From Nocardioides limicola (lineage in GTDB: Bacteria > Actinomycetota > Actinomycetes > Propionibacteriales > Nocardioidaceae): a stretch of 64,000 bases of DNA. A program made the position numbers and the translations under genes. The stretch spans positions 598,843 to 662,842 of the forward strand of contig NZ_JAERJA010000002.1 in assembly GCF_016827675.1 (NCBI RefSeq), read 5' to 3'. The stretch's first letter is position 1; every line of letters begins with the position of its first letter. This document shows positions 63,492-64,000 of the stretch, one piece after another. The notes under the pieces were generated by a model. The model was given only the letters and a program-made list of their open reading frames with translations, was not told where the DNA came from and ran no database searches.

Positions 63492-64000
63492 TCACTCCAT
63501 TGCGTCCCGCCAGGCGGCGATCAACACATCCATCAACTCATCGAAGTCCGCCTCCGACACCCCCACCGGCTTCGACCGCGACTCCACATGCGACAGATCC
63601 ACCTGGAGTTTCTGCCGCGCCTCCTCCACTGTCACAAACTCGCCCCAGTCAGTCTGTCCACCAGACCGGGTCCGTAGAACTCCCGGCCCTTCCTCGATCA
63701 CGCGTGTGCGGCCAGCCGCCACGTTCTCAGCACTCATCGCGTTCTCTTCAGCGAGCGCCCCCTGACTCAACTGGGTCCCCTCAGCAAAGAGGTTCACGCC
63801 TGAGGATGACAGATACGAGCATCCCCAACCCGCGTCACCGCGGGCGTACTCCACCTCCCCCAACACCCGAGCGATCACCGGGTGATCCACCGCAGGGCAC
63901 CCAGGCGGCAACACCACCGGATGCTCCACCATCGCCGGAGAAACCTGCGCCACCACCTTCTCCAACAACGACCGCAACTCCTCCGCCCCCACACCACTGC
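63492..64000 (-). CDS. Unknown protein in the type VII locus, possibly cut by the window edge
   Basis: At least 166 residues; the frame stays open to the right edge, so the true start may lie outside (a GTG at 63992 is the last visible candidate). Features are two Cys (GCPAVDHPV; WGCSYL), a weakly DUF3558-like middle (HPVIARVLGEVEYARGDAGWGCSYLSSSGVNLF), and an acidic helical C-terminus (EADFDELMDVLIAAWRDAME). It precedes eccD by 68 bp and may be a secreted or surface accessory protein. Confidence 0.55.
   Translation of the reverse strand, partial: SGVGAEELRSLLEKVVAQVSPAMVEHPVVLPPGCPAVDHPVIARVLGEVEYARGDAGWGCSYLSSSGVNLFAEGTQLSQGALAEENAMSAENVAAGRTRVIEEGPGVLRTRSGGQTDWGEFVTVEEARQKLQVDLSHVESRSKPVGVSEADFDELMDVLIAAWRDAME

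Overview
This window is a chromosomal stretch from a high-GC actinobacterium. The codon third positions are strongly G/C, many starts are GTG, genes are packed in ATGA/GTGA overlaps, and gene order follows the actinobacterial core. Helicase–Tad locus–HAD protein–acs–MarP–nth–crp–ArsA pair–WblA/WhiB4–PonA2–asd/ask–recR–ybaB–dnaX runs in the same relative order as Mycobacterium tuberculosis Rv3649 to Rv3721c and parts of Streptomyces. Type VII secretion genes, a BldG-like protein and an Mrp antiporter are present, and no mycobacterial lipid genes are seen. A member of the Propionibacteriales or a nearby order is my best guess, from context only.

Layout. 1–4.4 kb: truncated proton pyrophosphatase, BldG-type anti-anti-sigma factor, SftH/MrfA helicase and a small membrane protein. 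4.5–10.2 kb: Tad/Flp pilus operon read leftwards (ssd, tadA, tadB, tadC, flp, tadE, tadE-like), then a HAD phosphatase. 10.2–16.3 kb: degenerate Fic-like protein, methyltransferase-like protein, and a LytS/LytTR two-component operon with a solute:sodium symporter. 16.3–21.2 kb: acetate uptake and activation (DUF4212 subunit, symporter, acetyl-CoA synthetase) with CRP/GlxR-type sites. 21.3–27.1 kb: Mrp Na+/H+ antiporter (mnhACDEFG). 27.1–41.5 kb: MarP protease, two NUDIX hydrolases, thioredoxin-like lipoprotein, endonuclease III, CRP, MBL hydrolase, RidA, F420-type enzyme, Pcp, ArsA/Get3-like pair, WblA, PonA2, YqeY and a phosphoesterase. 41.7–45.8 kb: tRNA-Pro and a MarR/GbsR-controlled ABC exporter. 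45.8–52.5 kb: asd–ask, DUF5063–recR–ybaB–dnaX, SRP RNA and tRNA-Ser. 52.5–58.9 kb: LeuE exporter, Ddn-like reductase with a KstR-type operator, an orphan helical protein/lipoprotein pair, a RecQ–phosphoribosyltransferase fusion, and a cobalamin-riboswitch cobalt transporter. 58.9–64 kb: a type VII secretion segment (mycosin-like, lipoprotein, EccB, EccD, one cut gene).

Themes. CRP is encoded at 30.9 kb, and consensus-like CRP sites lie before both the acetate symporter operon and acs, which suggests a carbon-source regulon. Many genes have a TANNNT hexamer 6–7 nt before the start codon, as expected for leaderless mRNAs. The main oddities are a mycosin homologue with every catalytic residue replaced, a Fic-fold protein that lost its catalytic motif but kept the inhibitory motif, a RecQ–PRT fusion, and a family of 22-bp tandem repeats placed directly after stop codons.
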